A stretch of DNA of 40,449 nucleotides, from NCBI GenBank assembly GCA_964597075.1, contig CAZQXC010000010.1:1-40449 (forward strand). Reading direction: 5' to 3'. The notes beneath the pieces were generated by a model, which ran no database searches, was not told where the DNA came from, and worked only from the letters and a program-made list of their open reading frames with translations. The position numbers were made by a program, and so were the translations under genes. Positions 1-7,744 of this stretch are shown piece by piece; position 1 is the stretch's first letter, and the number at the start of each line of letters is the position of its first letter. The stretch is from UBA2336 sp964597075 (GTDB lineage Bacteria > Bacteroidota > Bacteroidia > Cytophagales > Cyclobacteriaceae).

Positions 1-471
1 GTTATTCTTGTTTTTAACAAGTTGAATTTTATAACACTTAACGCCTTCCACTTCTTCTGTTCCTGCTAAGGTTACCTCATGGCCTTTTGTCTTGTAATCG
101 ATAAATTCATCTTCGAAATTGCGTTCGGTCATTCCCTTCGCTTCATCTCCTGTTAATTTCACAGGTTCAGTTCCACTGGTAAGTGGGTTAACCGTCCAGG
201 CATCGGTTCCATCATAAGCCTGAATAATCTGCATTCCCTGCACCTGAATTTCCATTCTTTGCTTATTGGGAACTTTGGATGTCATGGTAAACGCCAGATC
301 CATACCTTGCATGGACATGTTTCCGGTAAACTTTTGAGATTTCAGTTCTTTCCATTTGGAAAGCCCACCAGTTGTTTCAAAGTACTTGGCTAGAATTTCA
401 TCTGCCGTTTGTGCCTGAATACTGGTGCCTAACAGAAAAATAAAGAGGGTAAATAGTAATTTGCTTTTCAT
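1..471 (-). CDS. Outer membrane lipoprotein-sorting-like protein, 3' end cut by window
   Basis: An open frame starts at ATG 471 and runs off the left edge, giving 157 codons without a stop. Residues 1-22 are a Sec signal peptide (basic start, hydrophobic core, then SIQAQ), so the protein is exported. What follows has an LolA/outer-membrane lipoprotein-sorting look: an early DEILAKYFETTGG helix, then alternating beta strands such as KFTGNMSMQGMD, KQRMEIQVQGMQ, AYDGTDAWTVNP and CYKIQLVKN. In Bacteroidota such proteins are usually annotated as outer membrane lipoprotein-sorting proteins of about 240 residues, so roughly a third is probably missing. It is divergent from the ABC transporter at 648. 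Substrate and role are not visible from the sequence. Confidence 0.75.
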   Translation of the reverse strand, partial: MKSKLLFTLFIFLLGTSIQAQTADEILAKYFETTGGLSKWKELKSQKFTGNMSMQGMDLAFTMTSKVPNKQRMEIQVQGMQIIQAYDGTDAWTVNPLTSGTEPVKLTGDEAKGMTERNFEDEFIDYKTKGHEVTLAGTEEVEGVKCYKIQLVKNKNN

Positions 472-532
472 AGAGTTTTTAGTTGTTTCGTGGATTAGTC
501 GGAATTGATCTGCTCCTATTACAGAGCGCTAA

Positions 533-540
533 CAAATTTA
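533..540 (-). promoter_or_regulatory. Candidate -7 box for the gene at 1-471
   Basis: Read on the minus strand, this is TAAATTTG, a full match to the Bacteroidota TAnnTTTG box. It lies about 60 bases upstream of ATG 471. No clear TTG -33 element is seen at the expected spacing, so the call is tentative. Confidence 0.35.
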
Positions 541-647
541 TGTATTTTTCGTAACCATCTATGCCTTCCTCTTCCTAACCCACTTAATTCTGCAATTTAA
601 TAGCTATTTTTAGCCAAAATGAAGGTTAATCCAAGCCCTTACGCTGT

Positions 648-3600
648 ATGAGTGAAGAACTGCTGAAAGCCGTTGTTCAACTTTTTGCTATCGTAGCCCG
701 CGAGCGGATTACCGATGACGAACGCAATAACATTAAGGAATTTCTGGGCCTGCACCTGAACCGCGATGCCATTAAATATTACCTCAATTTATTCGATGAG
801 TTTTGTAGTAATCAAAAAATTGAGTCGGAGCAAGACCTGAGCACGTTGGATGAAGACACGGTTCAGTTTGTTGATGACTGGGCTAAGATCATGCAGATCA
901 GTAAGCAGGTAAACCAGGCGCTTACCACGCAACAGAAGCTGGTACTGATTATTAAAATCATTGAACTGATTTATGCGGATGGCGAAATCTCCGAGCGGCA
1001 GGAAAACCTGATCTATTATATAGGCCAGGCTTTAAAGGTTCCGCGACAGGACATCAATGAACTTAAAAATTTCGTAGCCGGACAGGATATTGATGAGCTT
1101 GCTTCATCCAATATTCTGGTAATTGATGAGGGCTATGATGAGGTTCCGTATCCCGGGCCACGCATCGTGGAGAAGAATCTTACGGGGCTGATTGCTATTT
1201 TAAAGCTATCCGACTCGTACTTCATAAAATACCTGGGCATATCGGTTCTTTACCTGAACAGTATTTTATTAAAGAGTCGCAAGATTGATGTTTTTCCAAC
1301 CGGTAGCACTATTCGAGGTGATAAAATTGACCCGATCTATTACAGCGATATTATTGGCAAATTCCTGATTGGGGAGAATCAGCAAAAATTAACCTTTACA
1401 TGCGACCATATCTTTTACCATTTTAAATCCGGTAAGGCTGGATTGCAAAACATAAACATTGCAGAAAATGGTGGGAAGCTCATAGGTATTATGGGTGCCA
1501 GCGGATCCGGAAAATCCACCTTGTTGAATGTGCTTAATGGAACAGAGAAACCTTCCAGTGGCCGGGTTCGAATCAATGGAATAGATATTCATGAAAATTC
1601 CGATAGCATGCAGGGCGTGATCGGGTATATTCCTCAGGATGATTTATTGATGGAAGACCTGACTGTTTTTGAGAACCTGTATTACGCAGCACGTCTTTGC
1701 TTCGGCCAAACCCCGAAAGAAGAGTGTGCAGAGAAAGTTGAAAAACTTTTAATGCAACTTGGCCTTAATGAAATACGAAACCTTAAAGTTGGTTCACCCT
1801 TGCAGAAGACCATCAGCGGTGGGCAGCGTAAGCGATTGAATATCGGCCTTGAATTGCTACGTGAACCTACTCTGTTATTTGTAGATGAACCTACCTCCGG
1901 GTTATCATCCCGTGACAGCGAGAATATTATGGATTTACTCAAGGAACTTTCCTTGCGTGGTAAAATGGTTTTTGTCGTAATCCATCAACCCTCATCCGAT
2001 ATTTTTAAAATGTTTGATACGTTGCTGATTTTGGATGTTGGTGGATTTCAGATTTATTATGGAAACCCTGTTGAAGCGGTCGTGTATTTTCGTGACATTA
2101 TTAACGCGGCTAATAAGACCCAGGGCGCTTGCCCGGAATGTGGAAATATTAATCCAGAACAGGTATTCAATATTATTGAAACCAAAGTGGTAAACGAATA
2201 TGGCCGCCTAACCAATACACGTAAAATTTCTGCCGGGCAGTGGTATCAGTACTTTAAACAGAAGCTTAAGGTACCCAAAGTTGAGCATGTTAATGACCCG
2301 TTACCCATCATGCAAAAAATTGCCAATCGCTTACATCAGCTAAAAATATTTTCGATTCGCGATACCCTCTCCAAATTATCCAATACACAATACCTGTATA
2401 TAAACTTATTGGAGGCGCCTGTACTGGCTTTCTTCATCAGTTTTATGGTAAAGTACTATAATGATGTTACCCCTAATAGGGGTGAGTATACGTTTTATGA
2501 AAACCAAAATATTGGTGTTTTCTTTTTTATGAGTGTGATCGTTGCACTTTTCTTTGGTCTTACGTTAAGTGCAGAAGAAATTTTTAAGGATCGGAAAATA
2601 CTGAAACGCGAACAGTTTCTTCATTTGAGCCGTACCAGTTACTTGTTCTCTAAAATCATTGTATTATTTTCTATCTCAGCGTTACAGACATTGCTGTTTA
2701 TTGTAGTTGGCCATTTTGTGCTTGAAATTCCGCTTACAGAAATTCGATACTGGATGATACTGTTCAGCATTTCATGCTTTGCCAACGTACTTGGTCTGAA
2801 TATTTCAGCATCCTTCAACAGTGCTGTTACCATTTACATTTTAATACCCTTGTTGATTATTCCACAGCTATTGCTTAGCGGTGTCGTAATTGAATTCGAT
2901 AAGTTCAACCCTAAAGTAACCAAGCCAATTGGTGTTCCGGTTATGGGTAATGTAATGGCTTCACGGTGGGCATTTGAGGCCTATATGGTAACACAATACA
3001 AGGATAATCCATTTGAAAAACAGTTCTATGAATTGGATAAAATCATTGCGCTATCTGAGTATAAGCGTATCTATTTATTTCCTGAGCTTGAGTCTAAATT
3101 ATCATATTGTGTAATTAATCGAAGTCAGTGGAGGAATGTCAATCATCAGGGATTAAAGGATGCGTTATTAGTTTTGCGAAATGAAATTGAAAATGAATTG
3201 AGTCGGGTAGGAGGAAGCAATTTTGATGATTTGGATAAATTACAAGTCGGGCGGTTTGATTCTACAGTCTACTTGCACACACAACAATTTTTGACCACTA
3301 TCCGTGAAGTTTACCTTCTCCGGCAAAATAAGGCCATGACGGAATTAGAGGCACTTAAAGAATCCATGACAGACACACCACAAAAATTGGCTAGCTATGA
3401 AAAGTTGAGAAATACCTATCAGAATAAGTCAGTAGCGGATGCAGTTAAGAATAGTAACACGATGCATAGAATTGTTGAGTATGATGGAAGATTTATACAA
3501 AAGCTATATCCTATTTATATGGATGAGCATAAGCCACGCTATTACCTCGATTTTTCAGCTAACCTTTACCAGCCTACCAAGTACTTCGCCGGGTTTATTA

Positions 3601-3737
3601 TCGATACATGGTATTTTAACCTGGCCGTAATCTGGAGCATGACAATTGTCCTCTACATACTCCTGTATTTTGATGGTTTAAGACGAATTATTCAAATGAT
3701 TGAAAACAGGCGGTACCGCAAAGTGGATAAAACATAA
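648..3737 (+). CDS. ABCG-type ABC transporter with TerB-like N-terminus
   Basis: This 1029-residue protein fuses several parts. Residues ~85-145 (LIYADGEISERQENLIYYIG) resemble a TerB-like acidic helical domain. A linker of ~110 residues follows, then an ABC ATPase: Walker A MGASGSGKST near 281-291, signature ISGGQRKR near 389-396, Walker B LLFVDEPTSG near 409-418. A CPEC pair (C495, C498) sits between the ATPase and the membrane part. Six predicted membrane helices follow; a soluble segment of ~220 residues (about 755-975) separates helix 5 from the last helix. The order ATPase-then-membrane and the ending GNVMASRWAFEAYMV match the ABCG/White type, which works as a dimer and exports lipophilic compounds. 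Substrate unknown. It is followed by an intergenic region with its own promoter, so probably monocistronic. Confidence 0.85.
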   Translation: MSEELLKAVVQLFAIVARERITDDERNNIKEFLGLHLNRDAIKYYLNLFDEFCSNQKIESEQDLSTLDEDTVQFVDDWAKIMQISKQVNQALTTQQKLVLIIKIIELIYADGEISERQENLIYYIGQALKVPRQDINELKNFVAGQDIDELASSNILVIDEGYDEVPYPGPRIVEKNLTGLIAILKLSDSYFIKYLGISVLYLNSILLKSRKIDVFPTGSTIRGDKIDPIYYSDIIGKFLIGENQQKLTFTCDHIFYHFKSGKAGLQNINIAENGGKLIGIMGASGSGKSTLLNVLNGTEKPSSGRVRINGIDIHENSDSMQGVIGYIPQDDLLMEDLTVFENLYYAARLCFGQTPKEECAEKVEKLLMQLGLNEIRNLKVGSPLQKTISGGQRKRLNIGLELLREPTLLFVDEPTSGLSSRDSENIMDLLKELSLRGKMVFVVIHQPSSDIFKMFDTLLILDVGGFQIYYGNPVEAVVYFRDIINAANKTQGACPECGNINPEQVFNIIETKVVNEYGRLTNTRKISAGQWYQYFKQKLKVPKVEHVNDPLPIMQKIANRLHQLKIFSIRDTLSKLSNTQYLYINLLEAPVLAFFISFMVKYYNDVTPNRGEYTFYENQNIGVFFFMSVIVALFFGLTLSAEEIFKDRKILKREQFLHLSRTSYLFSKIIVLFSISALQTLLFIVVGHFVLEIPLTEIRYWMILFSISCFANVLGLNISASFNSAVTIYILIPLLIIPQLLLSGVVIEFDKFNPKVTKPIGVPVMGNVMASRWAFEAYMVTQYKDNPFEKQFYELDKIIALSEYKRIYLFPELESKLSYCVINRSQWRNVNHQGLKDALLVLRNEIENELSRVGGSNFDDLDKLQVGRFDSTVYLHTQQFLTTIREVYLLRQNKAMTELEALKESMTDTPQKLASYEKLRNTYQNKSVADAVKNSNTMHRIVEYDGRFIQKLYPIYMDEHKPRYYLDFSANLYQPTKYFAGFIIDTWYFNLAVIWSMTIVLYILLYFDGLRRIIQMIENRRYRKVDKT

Positions 3738-3828
3738 GTATTTCTGAGTAAAAATTGAGAAGCCTCATATCAGAGAGGCGGATGATATAAATCAGGCGAT
3801 ACCTTGAGGTCGATTATCTGTGATTTAT

Positions 3829-3836
3829 TAATTTTG
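3829..3836 (+). promoter_or_regulatory. -7 box upstream of the His-tail lipoprotein
   Basis: TAATTTTG matches TAnnTTTG exactly. A TTG at 3804-3806 lies 22 bases upstream, close to the usual 19-21 spacing of Bacteroidota sigma-A promoters. The start codon follows at 3860. Confidence 0.5.
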
Positions 3837-3859
3837 CACGCACTAAAACACTTATTAAA

Positions 3860-4318
3860 ATGAAAAAGGAGATATTCAGAATTTTAATCCTTCTGGTTTT
3901 TGCTTTGGTAGTTGCTTGTACGGCCAAAAAAGAAGCTGAGTCAACAACTGAAGCCGCAGTGGCTGATGAGGAATGGCCCTTAATGGATGGATTCCACATG
4001 GTGATGGCAGAAAGTTTCCATCCGTTTAAAGATTCCGCAAATATTGATCCGGCTATCGCTAATGCAGCTGAAATGGCTTCACTGGCAGAAACCTGGAGTA
4101 CATCAGAGCTTCCGGCTAAGGTTAACAACGATCAGGTTAAAGCTGATTTGCAAACGTTGAAAACAGAGACTGCCGCGTTTGCTGATCTGGTAAAGAATGG
4201 TGACGTAGTAGCTATTGGTAAATCGCTTACTAACTTACATGATGTGTTCCACAGACTTCAGGACGCCTGGTATAGTGGTAAAGAAGAAGGACATGATCAT
4301 GGCGATCATAAGCACTAA
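3860..4318 (+). CDS. Small lipoprotein with histidine-rich C-terminal tail
   Basis: This 152-residue protein starts with a lipoprotein signal peptide ending in the lipobox LVVAC (Cys20), so it should be membrane-anchored and exported. The mature part is mainly helical (AEMASLAETW, VKADLQTLKTETAAFADLV, SLTNLHDVFHRLQDAW), compatible with a four-helix bundle, and contains a His/Met-containing stretch (DGFHMVMAESFHPF). The last residues, GHDHGDHKH, form a likely metal-binding tail. I do not recognise a named family. Periplasmic metal binding or delivery is an inference from the His tail. It has its own promoter upstream and a hairpin terminator downstream, so it looks monocistronic. Confidence 0.8.
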   Translation: MKKEIFRILILLVFALVVACTAKKEAESTTEAAVADEEWPLMDGFHMVMAESFHPFKDSANIDPAIANAAEMASLAETWSTSELPAKVNNDQVKADLQTLKTETAAFADLVKNGDVVAIGKSLTNLHDVFHRLQDAWYSGKEEGHDHGDHKH

Positions 4319-4339
4319 GATTTCATACCTATAACAATG

Positions 4340-4379
4340 AAGCATCATTCTGAACTATTTGAATGGTGCTTTGTTTTTT
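4340..4379 (+). terminator. Rho-independent terminator
   Basis: Arms AAGCATCATTC (4340-4350) and GAATGGTGCTT (4361-4371) pair over 11 bases with one G-T wobble, around a 10-base loop. They are followed by TTGTTTTTT. The hairpin sits 21 bases after the stop of the His-tail lipoprotein. Confidence 0.75.
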
Positions 4380-4381
4380 AC

Positions 4382-4511
4382 GATAGTCTGCAAAGATACC
4401 TAAACTTAATGCCAGCCCTGCCTGCGGAAGGCCGGCCCTGAATCTGTTCAGTAGGCAGGCAGGCCCGCGATGATCTTTAGAAAGGGCTGAGTGGCATGTT
4501 TGCGGACTATC
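4382..4511. repeat. Nested inverted-repeat element of about 130 bp
   Basis: The outer arms GATAGTCTGCAAA (4383-4395) and TTTGCGGACTATC (4499-4511) are inverted repeats with one mismatch. Inside lie CCTGCCTGC (4417-4425) and GCAGGCAGG (4455-4463), a perfect 9-base inverted pair. The interior is clearly more GC-rich than its surroundings. The element fills the gap between the terminator and the deacetylase-like gene. The 66-codon open frame that crosses it on the minus strand is best explained as a by-product of the repeat. It could be a small mobile (MITE- or REP-like) element. Confidence 0.55.
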
Positions 4512-4530
4512 AGATTGTTTTTTAAGCACT

Positions 4531-5433
4531 ATGCTAAAAATTGCCTGGTCACCGAATTATATTTTATCACTTCCGCCAAATCATCGTTTTCCGATGAGTA
4601 AGTATGAAGTATTGCCTCAACAATTGCTTCATGAAGGCACCGTGGGTTCAGGGAATTTCTTTGTTCCGAATCCGGCTGCAGAATCATTGATTACACGAAC
4701 ACATGAAGAAGCCTATTGGAAACGTCTTAATGCACTTGAACTTTCTGCGCAGGAAATCAGGCGCACCGGGTTTCCGCTTACGCAGCAATTGGTTGATCGG
4801 GAAATCACCATTATGCAAGGAACTGTTCAATGCACGCAGTATGCCTTGCAGTATGGGGTGTCCATGAATATTGCAGGGGGTACACATCATGCGTTTATCA
4901 ATCGGGGAGAAGGTTTTTGTTTGCTGAATGACATTGCCATAGCAGCCAATTATTTGCTCGATCAGCAACAAGCTTCAAAAATTCTTGTGGTCGATCTTGA
5001 CGTTCACCAGGGAAATGGAACGGCACAGATTTTTAGAAATGAACCCAGAGTTTTCACGTTCAGTATGCATGGCACCAATAATTATCCGCTGCATAAAGAG
5101 CATTCCGATCTGGATATTGGTTTGCCCGATCGAACGGATGATACATTTTATTTGAGAACATTAGACACTAATCTCAAAAACTTATTGGATGAAGTCCAAC
5201 CCGATTTTATTTTCTTTCAGTCATGTGTGGATATACTGGATACCGATAAATTAGGTAAACTTGCTGTAACGAGGGAAGGATGCAGACAGCGCGACCGCAT
5301 TGTATTGGAAGCTGCAAAGCAGAATAGGATACCCCTCGTAGCCTGCATGGGTGGCGGCTACTCAGAAAATTTCCGTGACATTATTGAAGCACATGCCAAT
5401 ACATATCGATTAGCGCAAGAAATATTTTTTTAG
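4531..5433 (+). CDS. Histone-deacetylase-family amidohydrolase
   Basis: This 300-residue protein has the arginase/deacetylase fold signatures of the HDAC superfamily (AcuC, acetylpolyamine amidohydrolase, HDAC11). Visible sites are GGTHH (H119, H120: catalytic histidines), LVVDLDVHQGNG (D157 and H159: zinc ligands), FSMHG near 178-181, an SCVDILDTDKLG segment in place of the usual DAHxxDPLG (D234 a candidate third zinc ligand), and GGGY with Y277. All catalytic positions appear present, so an active zinc deacetylase is likely. The substrate (acetyl-lysine, acetylpolyamine or other N-acyl group) cannot be told. No signal peptide, so cytoplasmic. It is separated from the next gene by only 2 bases, indicating cotranscription. 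Confidence 0.88.
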   Translation: MLKIAWSPNYILSLPPNHRFPMSKYEVLPQQLLHEGTVGSGNFFVPNPAAESLITRTHEEAYWKRLNALELSAQEIRRTGFPLTQQLVDREITIMQGTVQCTQYALQYGVSMNIAGGTHHAFINRGEGFCLLNDIAIAANYLLDQQQASKILVVDLDVHQGNGTAQIFRNEPRVFTFSMHGTNNYPLHKEHSDLDIGLPDRTDDTFYLRTLDTNLKNLLDEVQPDFIFFQSCVDILDTDKLGKLAVTREGCRQRDRIVLEAAKQNRIPLVACMGGGYSENFRDIIEAHANTYRLAQEIFF

Positions 5434-5435
5434 AG

Positions 5436-6173
5436 ATGCCCTTTACCTTTTCTCATCCTGCTATAATTCTACCCTTTGCTAAAATCAGATCGGCTTATGT
5501 TTCCATGTCATGCCTGGTAGCAGGTAGCATAACCCCCGATTTTCAGTATTTTCTTCAGATGAAGTTGAAAGGAAAAATTATGCACACCTGGCATGGTGCC
5601 TTTTTGGTAGGTTTGCCGGTAGCAGTTTTTCTAGTGTTGGTTTTTCATCTGATTATAAAGCGACCCCTTATCAATAATTTGCCAACTTACTTTAAAAGTC
5701 GGTTGAACGATTTAGTTCAGGTAGATTTTCTGAAAAGATTTAAGGAAAACTTCTTCTCCTATCTGGCGTGTTTGCAAATCGGAATTCTATCCCATGTATT
5801 GTGGGACAGCTTTACTCACGCGAATACCTACTTTGTAGAGCACATGGAGTTTCTTTCCTGGAAAGTTGAGCATGAAGCTTTTTCTGACAGACCATTATTC
5901 AGGTATTTGCAACACATCAGTACACTTGTGGGTGCTATTCTTATTGCCTGGTATTTTCACCTCTTGCCTACGAAACGAGATGACCATAGTCCTGTCAACT
6001 ACGGATATTGGCTGGTGATGCTTGGATTCACGGCACTTGCATTTACCGTACGAAGTTATTTTGGATTTCGGTTATTTGGCGATATTGTCGTTTCAGCCAT
6101 CAGTAGTATTTTTATCGGACTCATTGTGGCCGGGCTGGTCTTTCATTTGCCACGAAAACGTTTCATGACTTAA
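5436..6173 (+). CDS. DUF4184 family membrane protein
   Basis: The 245-residue protein opens with MPFTFSHPAIILPF, the hallmark start of DUF4184 proteins, and carries conserved polar groups GSITPDFQYF, MHTWHG, ILSHVLWDSFTH and LQHIST between predicted membrane helices (about five or six). The His/Asp pattern is reminiscent of membrane-bound metal-dependent hydrolases such as the YdjM/DUF457 group, but no activity is established for DUF4184 that I can name. It starts 2 bases after the deacetylase-like gene and is probably translationally coupled to it. The following MFS gene begins 36 bases downstream. Confidence 0.85.
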   Translation: MPFTFSHPAIILPFAKIRSAYVSMSCLVAGSITPDFQYFLQMKLKGKIMHTWHGAFLVGLPVAVFLVLVFHLIIKRPLINNLPTYFKSRLNDLVQVDFLKRFKENFFSYLACLQIGILSHVLWDSFTHANTYFVEHMEFLSWKVEHEAFSDRPLFRYLQHISTLVGAILIAWYFHLLPTKRDDHSPVNYGYWLVMLGFTALAFTVRSYFGFRLFGDIVVSAISSIFIGLIVAGLVFHLPRKRFMT

Positions 6174-6209
6174 CTTTTTAAATTACTTTGCTGTAAATAC
6201 ACCTGGTGA

Positions 6210-7733
6210 ATGGAGTATATCAGCAGTCGTAAAACCCTTTGGTCGGTTATCACCGCGTCATCTGTCGGTACCTTAATTGAGTGGTATGATTTCTACATCT
6301 TTGGGAGCCTGGCGGTCATTCTTTCTGAACAGTTTTTTCCGCAGACCAACCCGACAGCTGCATTTTTATCCACACTGGCAACCTTTGCCGCAGGTTTTAT
6401 TGTACGCCCTTTTGGAGCCTTGGTGTTTGGGCGGTTAGGTGATATTGCAGGCAGAAAGTATACATTTCTGGTAACGCTTACGCTGATGGGTGCTTCTACG
6501 TTTGCCATTGGTTTAGTGCCGAATTACGATAGCATTGGTATGGCTGCACCATTAATGGTCTTGGTGCTGCGACTCGTGCAAGGGCTTGCATTGGGCGGTG
6601 AGTATGGTGGGGCCGCAACGTATGTGGCCGAACATTCTCCTGCAGCGCAACGTGGTTTTTATACCAGCTTTATACAAACAACAGCTACGCTCGGTTTATT
6701 TGTTTCGATAGGTGTAATCTTAGCCGTGCGCGAGTGGGTTGGGATTGAGGCCTTTTCAACATGGGGTTGGCGCATTCCCTTTATTTTATCTGCCGTGTTG
6801 GTTGGCATTTCCATTTACATCCGGCTGCGCATGCAGGAGTCGCCCCTATTTGCAAAAATCAAGTCGGAAGGAAAGCTGTCTAAAAATCCGATTAAAGAAA
6901 GCTTTACAAAGAAGGAAAACCTGATACTGGTGCTGCTCGCTTTGTTTGGCGCAACGGCCGGTCAGGGTGTAGTTTGGTACACAGGCCAATTCTATGCACT
7001 CTCGTTTATTCAAAAGACCTGCAACATTGAGTTTGTACAATCCTATCACATAATTGCCATAGCGCTGCTGATTGGCACACCCTTGTTCATTTACTTTGGT
7101 TGGTGGTCGGATAAAGTTGGAAGAAAGTATATTATGATGGTGGGCATGTTGCTGGCCGTTTTATGTTATCGCCCGATTTATAGTAAAATGTATACCTTGG
7201 CCGACCTCTCAGCTAAAACCGTAATCGCAGAAAAGCAGGAAGTAAGTACATCATACATAATTGACAATGCTGACTCAATAAAAGTGGTGTCACGTGTAAA
7301 TCATTATACCGATGGATATCAGCTTTTTGAAACCAATAGGCTCAATGCTGCGGGTGAAGAATTGGGAGCGACTAAACAAATTGTTTTAAGCGATGATGCG
7401 AAATGGTTTATGATTTTACTGGTACTCATCCAGGTGATTTTTGTAACCATGGTTTACGGTCCAATTGCTGCATTCTTGGTTGAGTTGTTTCCAACACGAA
7501 TCCGGTATACATCTATGTCGTTGCCGTATCATATAGGCAATGGAATTTTCGGTGGACTTACACCTTTTATTGCTACCAGTTTATACGAACTCAGTAAATC
7601 CGAAAGCAATCCTTCCGGTGATGTACTGGCAGGATTGTGGTACCCGATAGGAATTGCTGTGATTACATTTATAATTGGTATGATCTTTCTCCCGAGAAAA
7701 ATCAAGGGAGAGGTACTGGAGGACGTAAATTAG
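6210..7733 (+). CDS. MFS transporter, metabolite:H+ symporter (MHS) type
   Basis: This 507-residue protein begins with TASSVGTLIEWYDFYIFGSLA, the signature helix 1 of the MHS family (ProP, ShiA, KgtP relatives), followed by RPFGALVFGRLGDIAGRKYTF, the motif-A loop between helices 2 and 3, and LRLVQGLALGGEYGGAATYVAEHSP, a conserved MHS stretch. A second motif A, GWWSDKVGRKYIM, precedes helix 8. It is longer than the usual ~430-residue members because of an inserted soluble segment at about residues 325-392 (rich in T, S, D and E, with SYIIDNADSIKVV). These proteins import small organic acids or osmolytes with protons in the inner membrane; the substrate here is unknown. LigD starts 11 bases after the stop. 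Confidence 0.88.
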   Translation: MEYISSRKTLWSVITASSVGTLIEWYDFYIFGSLAVILSEQFFPQTNPTAAFLSTLATFAAGFIVRPFGALVFGRLGDIAGRKYTFLVTLTLMGASTFAIGLVPNYDSIGMAAPLMVLVLRLVQGLALGGEYGGAATYVAEHSPAAQRGFYTSFIQTTATLGLFVSIGVILAVREWVGIEAFSTWGWRIPFILSAVLVGISIYIRLRMQESPLFAKIKSEGKLSKNPIKESFTKKENLILVLLALFGATAGQGVVWYTGQFYALSFIQKTCNIEFVQSYHIIAIALLIGTPLFIYFGWWSDKVGRKYIMMVGMLLAVLCYRPIYSKMYTLADLSAKTVIAEKQEVSTSYIIDNADSIKVVSRVNHYTDGYQLFETNRLNAAGEELGATKQIVLSDDAKWFMILLVLIQVIFVTMVYGPIAAFLVELFPTRIRYTSMSLPYHIGNGIFGGLTPFIATSLYELSKSESNPSGDVLAGLWYPIGIAVITFIIGMIFLPRKIKGEVLEDVN

Positions 7734-7744
7734 TCAAGTATAAT

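Noticed and set aside
4329..4529. 66-codon open frame on the minus strand
   Set aside because: It runs through the terminator and nested inverted repeats, has no recognisable domain, and is best explained by the repeat sequence.
7637..7744. Upstream extension of ligD by 36 codons
   Set aside because: It overlaps the MFS gene in another frame and adds no conserved residues before MAKKSQWTQVGKRKLELSNL.
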